The notes under the pieces: generated by a model
What the model was told of the DNA's origin: nothing
What the model saw: only the letters and a program-made list of their open reading frames with translations
Database searches by the model: none
Shown: one piece after another, positions 61,699 through 64,000 of the stretch
Position numbering within the stretch: the stretch's first letter is position 1
Layout of the letters: each line of letters begins with the position of its first letter
Origin: Agromyces mediolanus
GTDB taxonomy: Bacteria; Actinomycetota; Actinomycetes; Actinomycetales; Microbacteriaceae
Assembly: GCF_014648575.1 (NCBI RefSeq)
Contig: NZ_BMRJ01000001.1
Coordinates: forward strand, 762,295-826,294
DNA length: 64,000 nucleotides
Direction of reading: 5' to 3'
Position numbers and translations under genes: made by a program

Positions 61699-61969
61699 GC
61701 CCGGGCTGAGCGCCGCCAGTCTGCACTGGCCCCGTCGCTCTTGAAGGCTCCAGCCCCACGGGCACGTCGCGCCATCGAGGCGCATCGCCCATCACCGAGT
61801 CGGTGACTCGGACGCCGTACGCTGCGGCTCCCCGCTCCGGAACCTCCGGTGCGGCCGCGCGACGCCGGTCCGCCCGGACCCGTCGCGACTGAGACTCGGC
61901 GCGCCCGCGCGCGTCGACCCGGCTCCGAGCATCCTCGGGCGCCGACCATCCTGAAACGAAGGAACCATC
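61699..61969. other. Gene-free stretch between two small genes
   Basis: Only a short hairpin (CCGAGTC-GGT-GACTCGG, near 61796-61814) and scattered GC-rich inverted repeats are seen. No promoter or conserved RNA was recognised. Confidence 0.3.
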
Positions 61970-62218
61970 GTGAATCCCACGACCATCACCACCATCGGGA
62001 CCACCGAATCCCGAGCGAGCGACGTGCGCACCGGTGCGCGCATGCTCCGCGAGCGCGTGGCCGCACGGCTCGGGCTCGCCCTCCTCGAATGGAGCCGTCG
62101 TCACGACGAGCGGCGCACGCACCGAGCGGTGGCGCACCACCGCGAGGCGCAGCGCATCGCGACGGCGCTCCGTGACGAGGAGTTCGCCCGCATCGCACTG
62201 AGCGTCACCGCCAGGTGA
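61970..62218 (+). CDS. Small basic helical protein, 82 aa
   Basis: An 82-residue, Arg/Ala/His-rich protein (ERVAARLGLALLEWSRRHDE; TALRDEEFARIALSVTAR) predicted to be helical with no signal peptide. The GTG follows AAGGAA. I do not recognise a family. A strong terminator 50 bases downstream supports a real transcript. It may share a promoter with the small frame at 61.6 kb. Confidence 0.6.
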   Translation: MNPTTITTIGTTESRASDVRTGARMLRERVAARLGLALLEWSRRHDERRTHRAVAHHREAQRIATALRDEEFARIALSVTAR

Positions 62219-62268
62219 CCCCGTGAGCACCGTACGTCCCGCCGGGTGCACCGCCCCGGCGCCGATCC

Positions 62269-62298
62269 AACGGCCCCGTCCGCTCGGACGGGGCCGTT
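62269..62298 (+). terminator. Terminator after the 62-kb small gene
   Basis: AACGGCCCCGTCC and GGACGGGGCCGTT form a 13-bp stem around GCTC, followed by CCCTTTTC, a clear intrinsic terminator. Confidence 0.88.
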
Positions 62299-62341
62299 CC
62301 CTTTTCTCCGAGGCGGCGACGTGCTGCGGGGCACGGACCGC

Positions 62342-62779
62342 TCAGCGCTGACGCCCGTCCGCGGGCTCCTCGGCGTTGAGTCGCAGCCCGATGTCCAGCA
62401 GGCTCACCCGCTTCAGACGCGGGATCTCCTCGAGCCGCACCCAGCGCGCCTCGTCGCTCGACCCGCCCACCTCGTTGCGCAGCTCGCCGCCGACGACGTG
62501 CGCGCGGTAGACCACCCGCATCGCGTAGAGCGGCGCCTGCCCCGTGTTCCGCCGCTCCGCCGGGATCACCATCGTGTCGATGCCGAGCAGGCGATCGATC
62601 TCGGCGTCGTAGCCGGTCTCCTCGCGGATCTCGCGGACCGCCGCTTCGAGCGGATGCTCCGACCCCTCGATGCCGCCACCGGGGAGGGTCCACCCCGAGC
62701 GGCCGTGCTCGTTCCAGTGCGAGAGCAGCATTCGCCCCTGGTCGATGATGACGCCATACGCCGCGATGCGGATGTCCAT
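62342..62779 (-). CDS. NUDIX hydrolase
   Basis: A 145-residue hydrolase with a complete Nudix box (GGIEGSEHPLEAAVREIREE plus TGY), which binds Mg and cleaves nucleoside diphosphates linked to another group. The substrate is not readable. The ATG at 62779 follows TACAGT by six bases, again suggesting leaderless translation, and matches the normal family start (MDIRIAAYGVI). It is transcribed after the surface-protein gene and its terminator. Confidence 0.92.
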   Translation of the reverse strand: MDIRIAAYGVIIDQGRMLLSHWNEHGRSGWTLPGGGIEGSEHPLEAAVREIREETGYDAEIDRLLGIDTMVIPAERRNTGQAPLYAMRVVYRAHVVGGELRNEVGGSSDEARWVRLEEIPRLKRVSLLDIGLRLNAEEPADGRQR

Positions 62780-62806
62780 TCGGTCACTGTACCCGCACGA
62801 GCCGAA

Positions 62807-62841
62807 GCCCCGGCGCCCGCACTGCACGCGGACGCCGGGGC
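62807..62841 (-). terminator. Terminator after the right-edge surface-protein gene
   Basis: GCCCCGGCG and CGCCGGGGC pair over nine bases and CCGC/GCGG extends the stem after a one-base bulge. It lies 16 bases past the stop on the minus strand. Confidence 0.65.
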
Positions 62842-62857
62842 GGTCGGATGCCGGGAC

Positions 62858-64000
62858 TCAGCCCAGACGGCGGCGCAGGAACACCGTGCCGCCGGCGGCG
62901 AGCAGCGCCATGGCGAGCAGCGTCAGGCCCCCGATCGCGGCACCGTCGACGCCGGTGTCGGCGAGGCTGCCCCCGTCGCCCGTGCCCGGGTTCGGGCTCT
63001 GGCCCGGAGCGGGCGTGCCCGGACCCGGCGTGCCCGGACCCGGTGTGCCCGGCCCGGACGCCGCAGTCACGGTGAGCGTCGCGCTGGCGACCCGGTCGCC
63101 GCGGCCCACGGTCACCTCGTACTCACCGGGCTCGACCCCGGCAGCCCGAAGGGTGTAGCGCACCTCGCCGTCGCCGTCGGGCACCGCCGTGCCGATCTCC
63201 TCGCCGTCGAAGAACACCGAGACCTCCTCGCCCGCGATGAAGCCGCTCGCGGTCAGCGCCACCCCGGCGCCGGCGAGGGCGTCGCTCGCGATGCTCGTCT
63301 GGGCGAGCTCGAGCGTCGGCTCGCCCGGGCCCGGGTCGGCCGTGACCGTGAGCGTCGCCTCGCCGAGCACATCGCCGGCCGCGAGCGGGCCGACCAGCGC
63401 GAACGGCTGCACCGGCAGGATCGGAGCGAATCCCGGACCCTCGACGAGCTGCACGAGGTATGAGCCCGGAGCGACGTCCGCGACGCTGAACTCCAGCGAC
63501 CCCCCGCCCGTCGGCGAGCTGGTGAAGGCACCGACCTGGTCGCCGTCGAACAGCACGCGGACCGGAACCCCGGCGGGGAGGCCGTTGACGTCGAGCGTGA
63601 CGCCGTCCCCCTCGAGGTCGCTGCTGCTGAGCTCGTTCGGCGTCAGCACGACCTCGGCCGGGACCGCCGGGTCCTCGGTGACGACGAGCTGCGCCGAGGC
63701 CTCCCACTGCCCGCTGCGGAGCAGCACGGTCGACGTGCCGACCGGCGCGCCGGCCCGGACGAGCTGGGTCGAGACCGCGCCGTTCGCATCCGACCGCACG
63801 GTGGTGACGAGCTCGCCGTCGAAGCGCAGCTCCACGTCGGCGTTCTCGGGGAACCCGGCTCCCGTGACCCCGACCCCGGTGCCGGCGAGTCCGCTCTGCG
63901 TGACCGACCCCGGCGACACGGACGTCTCGGGCTCGTAGACGATCGGGTCCTCGGTCACCTCGAAGCCGGTCTCGGCGCTCCACTGCCCGCTGCTCAGCAC
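62858..64000 (-). CDS. Ig-like repeat surface protein with LAxTG anchor (N-terminus outside window)
   Basis: The visible 380 residues are the C-terminal part; the start lies beyond the right edge. Four related Ig-like beta units are seen, each with a phrase such as VELRFDGELVTTV, VRVLFDGDQVGAF or VSVFFDGEEIGTA. A Pro/Gly/Thr repeat (PGTPGPGTPGPGTPAPG) spans the wall. The end is LADTG, a hydrophobic helix and RRRLG, suited to the class E sortase at 58 kb. Repeats of this kind suggest a stalk or adhesin; no enzyme motif was seen. Confidence 0.88.
   Translation of the reverse strand: MLSSGQWSAETGFEVTEDPIVYEPETSVSPGSVTQSGLAGTGVGVTGAGFPENADVELRFDGELVTTVRSDANGAVSTQLVRAGAPVGTSTVLLRSGQWEASAQLVVTEDPAVPAEVVLTPNELSSSDLEGDGVTLDVNGLPAGVPVRVLFDGDQVGAFTSSPTGGGSLEFSVADVAPGSYLVQLVEGPGFAPILPVQPFALVGPLAAGDVLGEATLTVTADPGPGEPTLELAQTSIASDALAGAGVALTASGFIAGEEVSVFFDGEEIGTAVPDGDGEVRYTLRAAGVEPGEYEVTVGRGDRVASATLTVTAASGPGTPGPGTPGPGTPAPGQSPNPGTGDGGSLADTGVDGAAIGGLTLLAMALLAAGGTVFLRRRLG

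Overview
The window is high-GC actinobacterial DNA, most likely from the family Microbacteriaceae and perhaps an Agromyces-like genus (the genus is a weak inference). Support comes from very strong G/C third positions, frequent GTG/TTG starts, a DUF7882 gene of the kind common in that family, and a core block matching the origin-proximal cell-division and kinase cluster of actinobacteria (fhaA, fhaB, pstP, rodA, pbpA, pknA, pknB, trpG, srtE, crgA, rhomboid, ppiA). By comparison with Mycobacterium tuberculosis Rv0009-Rv0020, dnaA/gyrA would be expected to the right of this window. No transposase, integrase, CRISPR array or rRNA was seen.

Layout. 0-2.5 kb: the end of an M15 peptidase gene, a small membrane protein, an MFS transporter and an ArsR-rhodanese regulator with a palindromic operator on its start codon. 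2.5-6.6 kb: a SigK/RskA/DipZ/fasciclin-lipoprotein locus with two matching divergent SigK-type promoters. 6.7-8.5 kb: oleate hydratase. 8.7-14 kb: a four-gene carbohydrate operon (MFS, GH2 glycosidase, DUF2804, LacI) with a LacI-type palindrome at the promoter. 14-17.6 kb: a GntR regulator divergent from a D-lactate/2-hydroxyacid dehydrogenase fused to an Fe-S domain. 17.8-22.8 kb: a copper operon (copZ, membrane protein, copA, YHS protein, FAD oxidoreductase) behind two CsoR-like operators. 23-36 kb: an accessory surface and regulatory region with three LAxTG-anchored proteins, a TetR-controlled pair, a membrane-tethered sigma/anti-sigma fusion, a LuxR-type regulator and a VOC/HxlR pair. 36.3-44.3 kb: an operon-like lipoprotein and multicopper-oxidase module carrying its own lgt and lnt. 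44.4-62 kb: tRNA-Leu(CAG), a HAD mutase with a GH65 phosphorylase, then the conserved cell-wall/kinase block. 62.3-64 kb: a NUDIX hydrolase and the C-terminal part of a fourth LAxTG surface protein.

How the parts connect. The class E sortase at 58 kb is the probable anchor enzyme for the four LAxTG proteins. PknA/PknB, PstP and the FHA proteins form the Ser/Thr phosphorylation circuit that governs RodA/PbpA wall elongation. Two copper systems, cytosolic export by CopZ/CopA and extracytoplasmic oxidation by a Tat-exported lipoprotein oxidase, lie 14 kb apart. Many genes overlap by ATGA/GTGA, so operons are tight. At least seven genes appear to be leaderless, with a TAnnnT -10 box 6-7 nt before the start codon. 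Two dispersed repeat families are present, and one of them has entered coding sequence (the lacI 3' end and the rodA 5' end).
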